Below, piece by piece: positions 11,195 through 23,108 of a DNA stretch of 64,000 bases. The DNA is taken from positions 2,728,001 through 2,792,000 of the forward strand of contig NC_065875.1 of the NCBI RefSeq assembly GCF_933775445.1, in the 5' to 3' direction. This DNA comes from Argentina anserina. Its lineage: Eukaryota > Streptophyta > Magnoliopsida > Rosales > Rosaceae. The position numbers were made by a program, and so were the translations under genes. The notes below the pieces were generated by a model, which did not search any database, had not been told where the DNA came from, and worked only from the letters and a program-made list of their open reading frames with translations. The stretch's first letter is position 1; every line of letters begins with the position of its first letter.

Positions 11195-12723
11195 CTGCAA
11201 CAAGGAAGTGACTTGTCAATAGAAAAAATATAGGAATATAGCTACAGTCCACTTGGATCACTACACCCCTTCAATGAATATTTTCAAATGTATATCTGTT
11301 TTCCAGTTCTCCTCTTCTCTACACCCACGAAAAATAGAGAAAGGTGTCTTCAAGATAGGTGACTAAGGGAATCAATGGTGCCATGAAGATGGTTGAGTGG
11401 ATGCAGAGGCCTAGCCGGTGTAAGGTCTGACGGCACATACAAAAAAAAAACTGTAAAAATGGGATATCAGGTGTTGAAGATGATTGAGGCAGGTTGTTTA
11501 AAAATAATAACTAATTCAGTCAAATGCACCTGCCTCTCTGGAGTAGACTTGTTGTTTTATAGCACGAACAATCTTTAGCATTCCGGTTACAATTAAAAGC
11601 TCAAACTAGATAGTTTTGAGTCAATTCCAACTTGACAACATAACTACAGACGCAAAACTAGGCGCAGACTGATCAAGTTAACATAAGTACAAATGAAATA
11701 TTGGGCGCAGACTGATAAGGTTAACCACCTGGACCAAAAAAATTCATATGAAGTATCAAAAGGAACATTAATGAGTAGCCTAATATATAACCAGTTCAAA
11801 CTTCATACTAAAGTTTCGGTGTGCAAGAGAAACCAATTGACCTTCTCTAAGCTTCTTTGGAGTGTACAAAGGGAGGGGTCTTTCTCCACCTTGGCAATTG
11901 ACAGTGAACATGCTTGTTTTCATAATTTGCAGCTTCAACTGCAAATCTACAGATTACAGAACCCATATCTTGCAAACTATTGTCTAGAACTACATGCCTC
12001 CGATCCACACTTGAAACTAGAAATACCAGTAGGCTTGTATGGGGTGTCGAGAGAAGGAGAGGGAGTTGAATACGATATATACGCTAAAATTGATCATAAA
12101 ATAAATAACAGCTGTGCCGAAAAATACAGAATGCTGTGGAAGCTAATGCAATATTATAATGAACCAAATAAGATAAGCTCATGTGCAGGACACCATACTT
12201 CATAATCGAAAAAGCTCATGCGCATATTTTGAAAAAATGGATACAAACCCACGAACATAGAAATGAATTGAGTAAAGCTCTTATTTGATATTCACACACT
12301 TTCAAGCATGTCAAGAGGCTAGTATATATTCTAATGTATCGTTGTATCAAACAACTAAAAGACTTGTGAGAGGACTTTTAAATGCATGATTGGATGAATG
12401 ATTTAGATATTATAGTTCAATCGATATTTTCAAGTTCCAACATACATGTCATCCAACCGTCCATTCAAAAGTCCTCACTAGCCCTCAGTCATCGTTAGAA
12501 GCTCTTCCAGCTTCCAATATTCCTTACCAAACAAAAAGATTTCCTTTTAGAACAACATGTCAAACTACCAATACAATCATTTCCTATATATATACATCAA
12601 ATCCCAACTAAATCAAAAAACTTTCATACATACATGCATGCACAATTTCTACTCCGAATGTGTTTTCTCACCGGTCACTGATATGAAATTATGAAAAACA
12701 CGACACAAAGTATACGAGCAGTA
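11195..12723. other. Intergenic or 5' intron of Ubl gene B
   Basis: No recognisable protein family. A GCGCAGACTGAT(C/A)A(A/G)GTTAAC word is repeated at about 11662 and 11705. The open frame at 11693-12205 (170 codons) has no domain I can name and I do not accept it as a gene. This may be an intron if the small first-exon candidate at 12724-12843 belongs to Ubl gene B. Confidence 0.35.
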
Positions 12724-12843
12724 TTATAAAGATGGGAAATTGAAATCGACCTCTTCATCAGGATCATGGGTTGAACTACTGGACTGGAATTGGACAACGG
12801 TTCGAGCAGGGGAAAGCATCCTACTAGTGCTGGTGCTGCCCAT
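12724..12843 (-). CDS. Candidate 39-codon ORF or orphan first exon
   Basis: A minus-strand ATG at 12841-12843 opens a 39-residue frame beginning MGSTSTSRMLSPARTV, Ser/Thr-rich with an acidic end (DPDEEVDF), and stopping at 12724. Just upstream on the same strand lie a GA-rich tract and a TTAGGGTT motif, as in plant 5' leaders. A possible donor GAG|GTCGAT within it is weak. It might be a first exon spliced to Ubl gene B 1.5 kb downstream, a small peptide gene, or chance. I do not recognise the sequence. Confidence 0.25.
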   Translation of the reverse strand: MGSTSTSRMLSPARTVVQFQSSSSTHDPDEEVDFNFPSL

Positions 12844-13077
12844 CACATGTGTTGAACCCTAACCCCCTTCTCTCTCTCTTTTCCGGCTACTAGTTAAACC
12901 TTCTAAAAAATTTGACAAACAGATGAGAAATGTGGAATTGTAATGACGGTGTAGAATTTAAATGGGTCTGTCATTATGTTTATTAAGATGCCAATGTCCC
13001 ATTTTACATATTTTTGGGAAGGACAAAAATATCATTTTGGTCATCAAAATATGTTTTGATTGACACTTTAGTTATTG

Positions 13078-13330
13078 AACTTTTGACAACTTCACTTTAA
13101 TCATCCAACCATACTACCCGTCTATCGCATGTATGGTCATATTTGTCATTCTACTTAGAAAATAATTAAACTATTGTGCTAGAGAAGAAAAAAAAATTAT
13201 CATTTGATTACTTTAATCTCCGAACTATCATTTGAGTTAACATAGAAACGGTGGAAATAAACGGAATGACCAATGTGATGTACAAGTAGTATAATTGGAT
13301 GATCAAAGTGAAGTTTTCAATAGCTCAACT
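13078..13330. repeat. MITE-like inverted repeat (arms about 40 bp)
   Basis: The left arm near 13083-13120 (ACAACTTCACTTTAATCATC) is matched in inverse by 13285-13328 (GATGATCAAAGTGAAGTTTT). The enclosed 170 bp is AT-rich. The right end abuts the RNase H fragment, so the element borders are not clear. Confidence 0.5.
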
Positions 13331-13560
13331 TTGATGGTGCCCTCAACTCCTCCAATGCTACGGCTGGTTTTGTGATTAGGGATTCTAATGGTACTCCTGT
13401 TCATTCTGGAGCTCGCCGATTGTCCCCTTCGTCTGTTCTGATTGCTGAAGGTTGTGGCCTTAAGGATGGTCTCATTGCTGCATCTGAAGGCACTTGATGA
13501 TTGAAGGCAACTCTGATACTCTCATCAAGTGCCTTCAGCTCAATGAGAACTTAAGAATAT
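13325..13560 (+). pseudogene. RNase H domain fragment of a retroelement
   Basis: Conceptual translation gives LNFDGALNSSNATAGFVIRD and then LIAEGCGLKDGLIAASEG. This is the start of a plant LINE-type RNase H (RVT_3) domain, including the first catalytic Asp in NFDGA and the Glu of AE. A stop follows at about 13497, and the expected continuation (HLMIEGNSDTLIKCLQLNEN) resumes in another frame, so it is frameshifted and dead. No reverse transcriptase remains next to it. Confidence 0.7.
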
Positions 13561-13847
13561 TACTCAACCAATATCATAAGATTGATAAGAACTTAACAAA
13601 TATTGTATGATGGATGACACACAGCAGGAATTAAAAAGAACAAGCTAAATTGCAAATTCCAATGAATAATGAATATGAATATACAGAAGGGAAGGGAATT
13701 GAATTAAATTGAGGTACAAACAAGATCCACAACCAAATGAAACGCATACTTATATATATCGTGTTTTCAGTACAAAAGTAGTCAGTCACAAAAACAGTGC
13801 ACTTCTTACAAATTTTACAACCATCACTACAATCAGAGCTACCCCTA

Positions 13848-16800
13848 CTAGCATTTTCTGACTGTAATAAAAGGAGTAGAACCTAAGCTTGGTTCTACTT
13901 GTGGTGTAAAGCAAGTTGTTGGGGTGACTGGTAGTCTGTTCTCCAGTGAGCTCAAGGGGAGAGGAGTCAATGGAAGCTGCTGAACTGGGCTGCTATGTAT
14001 TTTCTGTGTTCCCTTCAATGGTCTCAGGCAAGCCAAGTATCCATTGGTTTCACCATTGCAAAGAGGAAGCTTAGTCGCCTGAATTGTCGCTTCCTTCTCC
14101 CTAGGTACTGCAGCTCCAGTTGGATCCTGCACATAAAACACATAAATATATGAATATGCATTCTATAGACAATATTTCGACTTCAAAGTGACCCTGTTGA
14201 GACAAACACCGAGTTTATTCTAAAGAAAAAGTACAGAGACAATTGTCATAGCTGTTTCACATGGTTCATATGAGATTTAATTGATCAAAAATATTTAGAA
14301 ATTGACAATGATGCTATCCATGGAAAATATTCAATGTATCAGGGAAATGCATTGACAGAATGGAATAAAACATGTATGCAGAGTGGAAAAAGACATACGA
14401 GCACTGACAGAATGGAATAAAACATGTTTCAAAATCCTGCATGCAGTTTTTATAGATTAACTGAAGAACTTAAAGAATGACATACCCCAAGCACGAGGAA
14501 GTTGAAAGCTTGATTGTCTGCACCAAGATAGATTTCAATAAGCTTTCGCAGGTCAGCAAGGGTTGCATCTTTAACGACTCTAAGAGTTGTAATGAATTTC
14601 CCTGGATTTTCTTTAGAGGCCTCCCACTTCACATACACTTCGCTATCTGCTTCAGTGCCATCATTTGAAGGGTTGTAGTTCTCCTTGGAAGCCACATCTA
14701 GTTCTGTCACTTTCTTCTCACTTTCTGATTTGAATGATGCAAGTGGCTTCAGAGTAGGTGCTGGACTTGTGATATGTTGAGAGAGCTCTCTATAGTTCCC
14801 ACAGAGTGTAAATATGTTGCGAATTCTAACAAGTCGGTCATCAGGTCCTCCCTTGCTATCTTCTTCCCCTGCATTTCTGCTTGGCTGATTATCATGAGGT
14901 AAAGCTACCAGGGAGCCCAGACTATAATTACTTGTGTGGCTAGACCCATCAACCATACACACCCTCTTCTCCTCTATAACTTCTTTCTCCACTTCTTCAA
15001 CATCCACGTTCTCCTTGCGTTCTTCCTCTTCCATTTCTTCTTCCTCAAAAACAGTGCTGAGGCATACCCTGTCAGCACATTTTGCTGCAAAAGAATCATT
15101 ATTATCTGTAGCAATTGCATTTAAATGAGTCTGATTTGCAAATCCTTGGTTACTTTTGCTGTCAGATTGATATGTCCCAGTTACCCCACAGTTAATACCT
15201 ACATATTTCACCACTCCAGCAAAAGGTTCTTGATCATCCATGTCCAAATCCATGGATTTCACCATGTCCATTGACTTCATCATCCCTGCACCATCACTGG
15301 CATAGATCCCCATCAACCTTTTGGCAAACTGGGTTCCATCATTGTCCTTTCGGCCACTCTCCACCCCACTTCCATCACCTGAGCGGCACAGCTCCAACTC
15401 AATTTCCTCCAATCTCTTCCTCAACATCTCAACTTCTTGTTGCTGTTGCCATATTCTTTCTTCCATTCTCCTCCTCTCCAATTCCACAAACTCATTGGCC
15501 ATTCTCTGGCACTCCTCCAACTTCCTTTCCAACTCCTGTTTCAGTGTCTGGGCAACTTCATTCACCTTCAAGTTAAATTCTTCCTCCTTTGATCCAGATC
15601 CCTTTCCTTCCATTGACTGAAGTTTGGTTCTCATGGCAGCAACCTCTTCTTCTTTCTTCAGTAGCAACTTATGCGCATCATTTCGCTCCTTTTCTTTTAT
15701 CTTGTTCTCCTTTTGTAGTTTCAGGATGAATTCATCCATGGCAGCAATCCTTGATCCTAAAATGACAGCAGATGAATCGTCCATCGCAGCTTTATCCTTA
15801 ATTGGCGTGTGAGGACCACGGACTATACATTTGGCTTTTGCACCATACTCTAGGGTGGCAATTGTCTTGTGTATCTCCTTTGGATCTGGACTTGCACATA
15901 GAACCATTAAAATTTTCGTCTTGTCATCTTCAAAGGAGTCCTGTACGGGAAGAAAAAAAAAACACCTAAATATATCTTGGAGCACAATTATTAATCTAGA
16001 GCAAATGACTAGCAGGAATGGAAGTTTACCTGTAGAAGCATGGTAAGCTTGCTGTCTCTGAAGGGCACATGTGAATCACCATTTGCAATGGATTCAACCA
16101 CTCGTTTTAGTGCTATGTTCCCTTGGTTGATCTTTCCGGTCTGTGAGTTCAATGAGAAGCACATATCAACATTTGTTGCAATTCCAACAATAACTTCTCA
16201 TAAGCTGGCAGTATAAAGTAAAACCCATCGACAAAGGTTACCTGCATTTTTGCCTCAAAACCAAGTTGTCCAGCTTGCTCGATATTTTCAGAACCAGCCA
16301 TATCAACGAGCATCAAGCGACCACCCACAGTTGGGACATCAAGAATTATCTGTGGATATTGAAAGCAGGTTACATACCCAACTGGTGACAACACTTGGCA
16401 GATCTATCAAACATGTGAAACACGTCTAAAAAATCTTACCATGCAATGGCTCCGAGAACTTCTCTCATTGCAAAGGGTACTCTTCACAATCCTTCGCTTC
16501 TCCACTTTCTGAATTTCTTTCGAGATTTTTCCAGCTTCATTTCCGGAAATGTAGGTTGCATTCTTTGCCTTCTTTCCCATTACTTCAAGTCTAACCTGCA
16601 GATACAAGTAAAATTAGGGTTTCTCCACATACAAAACCCAAAAACACTGCTAAACCCTTAAATCATAGCCAAACTCACATCTCCACCAAACACCACAACT
16701 AATCGAAAACCCACAACTAAGCATAATGCACACACATCCACTTAAACTGAACTAACTCAAGTACATAACCAAATACCTCCTCACACAGATAACCCATCTC

Positions 16801-17777
16801 TGAATCCATTGATAAAGCTCTAACACCAAAACCACTTCACATAAACAGTCCTAAACCATATACCATCACCAAACATCACAACTTTTCCCACAAAAAAATC
16901 TAGAGAGACCCAGAATCAGCATAATCCACACACATCCACTTAAACACAAGTACACATAAAACCCACAAACACTCAACAACACAACACACAAACAAACACC
17001 CATCAAAACTCACAAACCTCGTAAAAAGAAACACGAAAACAATACATAAACAGTTATAAATCCATAACCAAACCTACACCTCAACAAACATCACAATTAA
17101 TCGAAAACAGGTTCAAAACAAACACAGAAAACTCAACTCACCTTAGAACTAGAGCCATTCCCTTTAGGCCAGCCAAACCCAAACCCACCACCACCACCAG
17201 CAGCCCCATTACCACTCAACAGATCATAAATCTCCTCATTATAAATCTCCAAAACCGTAACCTGCACAAACCTCCCCACCACACCCTCATCATCCTCCTC
17301 ATTACCCAATATGTCCTTCAACGACCTATACACAATCCCCGGCTGCTTCACACACCCGAACATCGTGTGACTCTTACCCGACCCGGTCGGCCCATACATC
17401 ATCACCGTACATTTCTCACCCAGCTTCACGCTGTCGATTCTCGACTTCACGAACTGCGCGTAGAACTCGCCGAGATCGTCGCTTTCCGACACCGAGACGC
17501 CGTCCAGGGTGAAGTCCCGGTACCCGAAGTCGGCCCTGACCCGGATGCTCTGTTTTTCCGGGTTGATTTGGAGAACCGGTGGGTCTTTGGAATCTGGGTA
17601 GTCTCGGATTCGGGCGAGGACTTCGATTGGGTGGCCGGAAAGAGATGGGTTGTTGTTGTTGTTGGGGTTTGGGGTGGTTTGGGGTTTGGGGAATTGGAGG
17701 CGGTGGCGGGATTGGGGGGTTCGGGTTAGGGTTTGGTGGTGGTGGTGGGATTTGGTGGAGGACGGCGTCGGAGCCAT
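13848..17777 (-). CDS. KIN10A: Kinesin-10A / phragmoplast-associated kinesin-related protein 2
   Basis: Plus-end kinesin of the plant KIN-10 group; Arabidopsis PAKRP2 carries Golgi-derived vesicles along phragmoplast microtubules during cell-plate formation. Six exons: 17142-17777, 16440-16595, 16242-16349, 16030-16140, 14486-15940, 13848-14126, all canonical and in phase, total 914 residues (the Arabidopsis protein is about 870). N-terminal MAPTPSSTKS matches the orthologue. Motor domain: P-loop GPTGSGKS at 129-136, switch I NERSSRSH at 255-262, switch II DMAGSE at 280-285, and HVPFRDSKLTMLLQ at about 324-337. A charged coiled coil follows (about 385-530), then an acidic region DRVCLSTVFEEEE and a C-terminal ubiquitin-like or coil segment ending TPFITVRKC. 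Assignment as the orthologue is strong because the tail is conserved as well as the motor. An MSA-like site lies upstream. Confidence 0.96.
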
Positions 17778-19088
17778 GGAAGATTGGAGCTTTGGGGTTC
17801 TGGGTTGGTAAAGATTGGAGCTTTTGGGGTTTGGTTATGGTAAAGATTGGAGCTTTAGGGTTTTGGATTTGCAGAGAAATTGGGGGAAGTGAGAATTGAA
17901 GAGAGAGAGAGAGGAGAGAGAGAGGGGTTTCTTGGAAAGGAATGGAAATTCAAATTGGGAGGATTTGAGGGGATTGTGAGGAGTCTTTGAAAAGCAAAGT
18001 AGCCGTTACGGTTTGTAACGACTAGTTTCAATGTGGGATCTGTTTAGGGATGATTGAGTTTTTGTGGGATCGTTTGGGTCAAATCGGTCTCAATTTGGGG
18101 CCAAACTCGGGCACTGCCTTATTAAGAAGAGTGTTATCATTTGAGTCCCACTAATTGAACCTTAGTTTAGTGTTAGTGTTAGTGTACTCAAGCCTTGAGA
18201 ATATTATCCTTGTATTTCGATTATAACCTTAGTTTAGTTTACGATATGTAATCTCTCCGATTGAAGTCTAGGACTTGGTTGTACCAAGGACAAATACTAC
18301 AAGAAGCATTTGGTCTCTTTATGCATGATTTACTTGGCTCAGGATATGGCTCATTTGGTAGAATTTCATGGCCGATTTACTTAGAGCAAGGAGATATACC
18401 TGATTTGGTAAAATTTCAGTTGATTTGTATTGGCGTGACACGTGGCAATAAAAGACCACTAAAACAAAGATGAGTTACCATATGCTTTTTTAGGAAGTAA
18501 GATGGGCAGTTTTAGGCTGGGACGGATTTGCTCCGGTGACATGAGGGTTGTTGGGGAGACTCTAGCTCTTACCAATGTGGAACTACACATGGTGTCTTTT
18601 CTTGTGATCATTATGTGTGATATTGACGCTCCCTTGAAATGAACTTGTGTCATGTATAATGACAACACGAATGGTCACCGCACTAGTGTATTGTATTAAG
18701 TATCAACTCAAGTCTAGGCACAAGTGTTATAGAAAGTGCAGGCCTACAGACCTTTGAACTTTTTGATGGTTTTTGGCGATAGATAACGAGCTGATACTTT
18801 TGACAAGAACAATTGTAGCTACTGAATTGCTATCGTCTATATAAAGAACCCTATGTGTATACATTGGCAAAGGGTATGCAGATCAGAGTGACAAATAAGA
18901 TTCACTGTATGGATGACTTACAAGTATAAAGCAGTTGTTTCTCGTCGAACGCTGCTCATGGAATTTCACTTTAGCTGTGCTTATGCACATACAATCAAAA
19001 ATGTAATACTATAAGACCAAAAGGACCTCAAAGAACACGTGAGTTGAAGAGTTGGTGATGCACTGGCCTTGAAAGAGACTACCAGGAC
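17778..19088. other. KIN10A 5' region and fibrillin 3' flank
   Basis: The first 250 bp are the kinesin leader and promoter: repeated AAGATTGGAGCTTT(T/A)GGG words at about 17781-17860 (three copies) and a GA-rich tract at 17899-17924. The remaining about 1 kb contains no supported gene. Open frames at 18261-18473 and 18459-18668 are not convincing. Confidence 0.5.
18000..18010 (-). promoter_or_regulatory. MSA-like element of the KIN10A promoter
   Basis: On the minus strand CGTAACGGCTA matches the mitosis-specific activator consensus YCYAACGGYYA at 10 of 11 positions, 220 bp upstream of the kinesin ATG. MYB3R factors bind this element to give G2/M expression, which fits a cytokinesis kinesin. 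The match is seen; use in vivo is inferred. Confidence 0.6.
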
Positions 19089-22000
19089 TCAAGCAATCAC
19101 AAAAACCCTTAGCTCATCTCTATCTCCTCTGGTGATGCGGGTGTCGGAATCAACATAGGTTACTTCAAATTCACTACTGCCTGTGTTGGATGATGGCCTC
19201 AGTCCATCCGGTAACTTAGGAATCTCTAATGGAGGAAGTTGTGACAAGCTTCCAGTTGTCTTCACAGTGGTTTTGTCAAATACGATCTTAACACTTGCGG
19301 AACCTGTTATGAATATGAGGGAGAAACTGTATCAGTGAGTTTGCTCATTTGTTAATGACAAGCATGAATTGTTATATAATGAGAATAGACAATGAGTTCA
19401 TAAGTACCTATGACTTCAAATTTGTGGGCTAAAGTGGCAGTTACTTCAATAGGCGGCAGGGGCCATGGAGCACCTAGTTGAAGCTCCACTATGTTATCAA
19501 AGTCTTTGCTTAAGATGTCAATTCGTTGAAACACCTACGCACAAAACATAGAGCACATTTAGATGACAGAAAATGAACTATCAGTATTCCAATAGATGGA
19601 GTACGTATTGCATGCATAGAAAGTATGGCTGCTTAACCAAGTCACAAGAAAATCAATTTTAGTCATAGATATCCAAGTCCTCAAAGTAGATTTCAAAATC
19701 CACCAAATGCAACTGTTCGAGGTAATACTTAATACAGCTGCATTATGGACATACATATTGTCCTAATTAATCTACTTGGCCAATGGGATTTTGAACAAGA
19801 AACAAACTTAATTTGTACAAGGAAGCTACACCACACTTTGTGCTACCTTACTAGCTAGTTATATGCGACAGTTAATAGAACGAGAAGAGGTAGGCTCAAA
19901 TTGATTTCCCTGAGAATCTTCAGCTTCTGCAATATGATTAGGGAGAGTAGTGCCTCTGTATATTTTGAATGCAGTTGCTCCGTTAATGACTTTTTATCTT
20001 GCATGGTTTCTGGCAGAGTTTTGTAGCTGAGCTCTGGAGCCTTTTTTCATTATTAAAGACAAAACTTCAGTACTACTTTCTTGGTAGTATGAACCAGTAT
20101 TGCTCCATCATATGGGGAAGGGGGGAAATAAATCTCTAGACTAGTTAATGCTAAAGACACACACATATTTAAAGAATTAATGGAGGAAGTTTGAGCTAAT
20201 GTTACAAATTGGTAAAGATCTCAGAGATTTTGGTGGGGTGGTGGATTAGCTTTTCTATTAAGCTTTTCTTCTGTTGTTTCTGATGTATTTCATCGCCTTC
20301 AGTAGCCACTTCTCTGCATGTTTGGGTTCACTAATGAAGATTAATTTTCATGTAAATATAGTAAAACCTCTATAAATTAATAGTTTGGGACTAAAGAAAT
20401 TTATTATTTTAGCGAAATATTAATTTATCGATTAATTAATAACTTATTAATTTATAAAGGTATAATAAATATTTTCTTTCACTTTAAAAAAATACATTGT
20501 TCATGCACCACATTGTTTATTTATCACAAATACCTTCTTAAATATACTATTTTTTCTGATGTATTACATTGTTTAAAAATATTATGTTGTTCGATATATT
20601 TAAAAAAATTATTTGATGATAATTAAATTAACAAAAAAATTTAATGAAATCATCGTAAATGTAAAATTTATCATATAAACTATGCCATTATTAATTTATA
20701 TATTTGATGGAATTTATCATATAAACTATGCCATTATTAATTTTTATATTTGATGGGCTCCATGTAAACTCTCAAAATTCTATTATTTTATAAATTTAGT
20801 GAAATATTAATTTAGCACATTGGCCCCGAGTTGAGACCGACAAAAAGTTTTATTTTAACGAGATTATTAATTAATTAGGTATTAATTTAACGAGGTTTTA
20901 CTGTACACTGACATCTGGGACTGGGTGGGGGTGGCGGGATCAGCTTTTCTATATAATTCACTATGATGGTTCTCATCAAGCTAAGGACAAAGTTTCTTAT
21001 GTTGTTTCTGATGTATGTCATTGCATTTGGTAGCAATTTTCTGCATGTTTGGGTTCACCAGTGAAGATTAGTTTTAACATAAGCATATAGACATCCGGGT
21101 TGCTGGTAACCCATTGCTTGGTGTTATACCTAAACCAAGTCTCCTCCTGTATCCTGGTTTGTAAAACTTCGGAACTCAAAAGACCTAGAGTATAAATAAC
21201 ATTTCAAATGATGTTTAAATTTAGTTTGCAAGCATGACAAGGGAATTTTACAAATATGATAACATACCTGACCAAGAGTGATTGGGAGGAGTCTTCCAAT
21301 GGGAGGCCCAGGGCGGCTCCCCCCAAGAGTGCGAGAAGAAAATGCACTGCTATATACCAGTTTCCATCTCCCTTGCAGTTTGTCAAGATCAGTTGACAGA
21401 TCCACTGGGCCTCCAGCAGCTTCAAGCTCCTTTGCAGCAGCATCTGCCTTTCGTAGATCATCTTCACTCGCTGCAAGACCTTTATTTAGCCCAGCAACAG
21501 CACTCTGCACCGAATTGACACAAAAGCTGAACGTTATTAGAAATATTATTGCAGTAAATCAAGATAAACAATTACGAATTTTAAACAAAGACTATAACCA
21601 CACAAGCCCACACGTGCAACTTGACATTATCCAAGTGTACCATAAAAGTCTCTTCCACAAGTTTAAAGATGAGATATTTGACATAAAGGAGGTAAAAGGT
21701 GAGCATCCTTATTCAGTTATTTGATTAAGCTCCACAGATAGAGCACATGGTAGTAAAAATGTAACATCAATTCCTTTGATCAACTTTACAAGAAGATTTC
21801 AAAGAAATGAATGATCCATCAGAAAGAAAGAAGATCACAAAATTAACAGCGCATAAGAAAAAAAAAAGACATCTCATTCAAAACCGTAGACTGGTTCTTA
21901 TAGACCACACAAAAGTTCACTCTCCAAAACTATCATTTTTACAGATGTAGAAACATGTATGTTGAAGCATTATAATTCAAGAACTCTTATTAAATCCTCC

Positions 22001-23108
22001 AACACTACCAGCAGTGTTCAATTCCTAGTCAGAATATTCATTTCACAGATTGTATATCATGAATATTAGGTATTATTGCCCTTCAGTCCTGAATCAATGT
22101 CTGACCACAATCAATAGAAGGAAGAGAACAGAGTAGAAACAGTTAAGTGACAATCAAAAGAATCTGTTGGCACCCACAGGAATTACACTTGGTATATTAA
22201 CACAGATCATATATAACTTCTAGGGTGTCTTTCTCTCAATCTATGCTATAAAATGACCAACATCAAATTCTTACTAGTTTGAGGGTTAATAGAAACGGAC
22301 CTAACAACACAAATAGAGTTCTAGCTTGATGACAGTACACAGTAATCAAGTCTAACTTACCACACTGTACTTTTCATAAGAATATTCTCATCTAACAAGT
22401 CGATTTATGTTTAGCAGAAACTTTCTAATAACATGGCTTCTACCCCAATGTAGAATAAATTTCACCAACTGCTTGATTTCAATCAAATAAATGTCAAAGA
22501 ACCCAATTTGGGAGATTTTATATGACCAGTCTTCTTCCATAGAAACTAAATTGATTTACCCAAGTCAATATCAAAAGAGCACAATTCACTCATTCAGTTT
22601 TGGCACCAAACTAAACAATGAAAAAGCATCAAATTCATCAAGCAACACACCCAAAGCTACTCAAATTGAAGCACTGACAGTCAATCAAATTCAATCCAAC
22701 CAAGAACAGTGCTTTACAAACTACCCATTAAACCAAACACAAAAATTAAGCACCTTCTCAACAAATTCAACCGAATATAACCAAAACAAAGCTAAATCAT
22801 CACAAAACGGGTCAAGTTGAATCACTTCAACAACTCACCAACAACTTGAGCTTCAACGGCGATCTTCCCAGAGACGTGACGTCGTCCACGGCATCTTTCG
22901 CTAAGCCAGAAACCTCGTCCAGAGCTGAAACCTCGTCAACAGAAGCTCTAGTAGTCAGACCAAATCTTTGTCTGCTTCGGCTGTTCTTCAAACTAAGACC
23001 ACACCGTTTCGGATTGCCCACAACAAGACACGTGGTAGCAGAAGAAGAAGAAGAGGGGGAGTGACTAGGTAGAAGAGTATAATAAGGAAGACATGTTAGA
23101 GAAGCCAT
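19089..23108 (-). CDS. FBN6: Plastid-lipid-associated protein / fibrillin, FBN6 type
   Basis: Fibrillins are chloroplast lipid-binding lipocalin-like proteins of plastoglobules, thylakoids and envelope. Exons: 22839-23108, 21268-21504, 19408-19534, 19089-19303; total 849 nt, 282 residues, every junction canonical. Residues 1-55 form a Ser/Thr-rich plastid transit peptide (MASLTCLPYYTLL...). The PAP domain begins LKLLSAVAGLNKGLAAS, with the family signature LQGRWKLVYSSAFSSRTLGG and RPGPPIGRLLPITLGQ. Exon 3 gives VFQRIDILSKDFDNIVELQL and exon 4 TRITRGDRDELRVFVIA, the conserved C-terminus. The exon order and end match Arabidopsis At5g19940 (FBN6) as I remember it. Intron 2 (1.73 kb) carries a MITE inside a duplicated segment. 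Confidence 0.93.
20231..21078. repeat. Direct duplication flanking the MITE
   Basis: Segment 20231-20352 and segment 20921-21078 are diverged direct copies. Shared words include TTGTTTCTGATGTAT and CTGCATGTTTGGGTTCAC, followed by AATGAAGATTA or AGTGAAGATTA. The right copy has about 35 extra bases. The MITE lies exactly between them. Confidence 0.75.
20359..20903. mobile_element. Emigrant-like (pogo/mariner) MITE in fibrillin intron 2
   Basis: The 545-bp AT-rich element has terminal inverted repeats TAGTAAAACCTCTATAAATT on the left and CAGTAAAACCTCGTTAAATT read inward from the right, flanked by a TA duplication (20357-20358 and 20904-20905). This terminus is that of the Emigrant MITE, related to pogo-like elements, from memory of the family. 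Inside, a unit of about 47 bp with core CATATAAACTATGCCATTAT is tandemly duplicated (20664-20756). No coding capacity. Confidence 0.85.

Noticed and set aside
11693..12205. 170-codon plus-strand open frame
   Set aside because: No domain, no plant codon pattern, no leader or splice context. It may lie in an intron or spacer of Ubl gene B.
13326..13560. Interpretation of the RNase H-like frame as a host gene exon
   Set aside because: A stop and a frame change occur within 75 codons, and no flanking exons fit. The pattern is that of LINE RNase H fragments.
15271..15620. Ser/Pro-rich plus-strand frames of about 100 codons
   Set aside because: They mirror the coiled-coil exon of the kinesin, and no family features are present.
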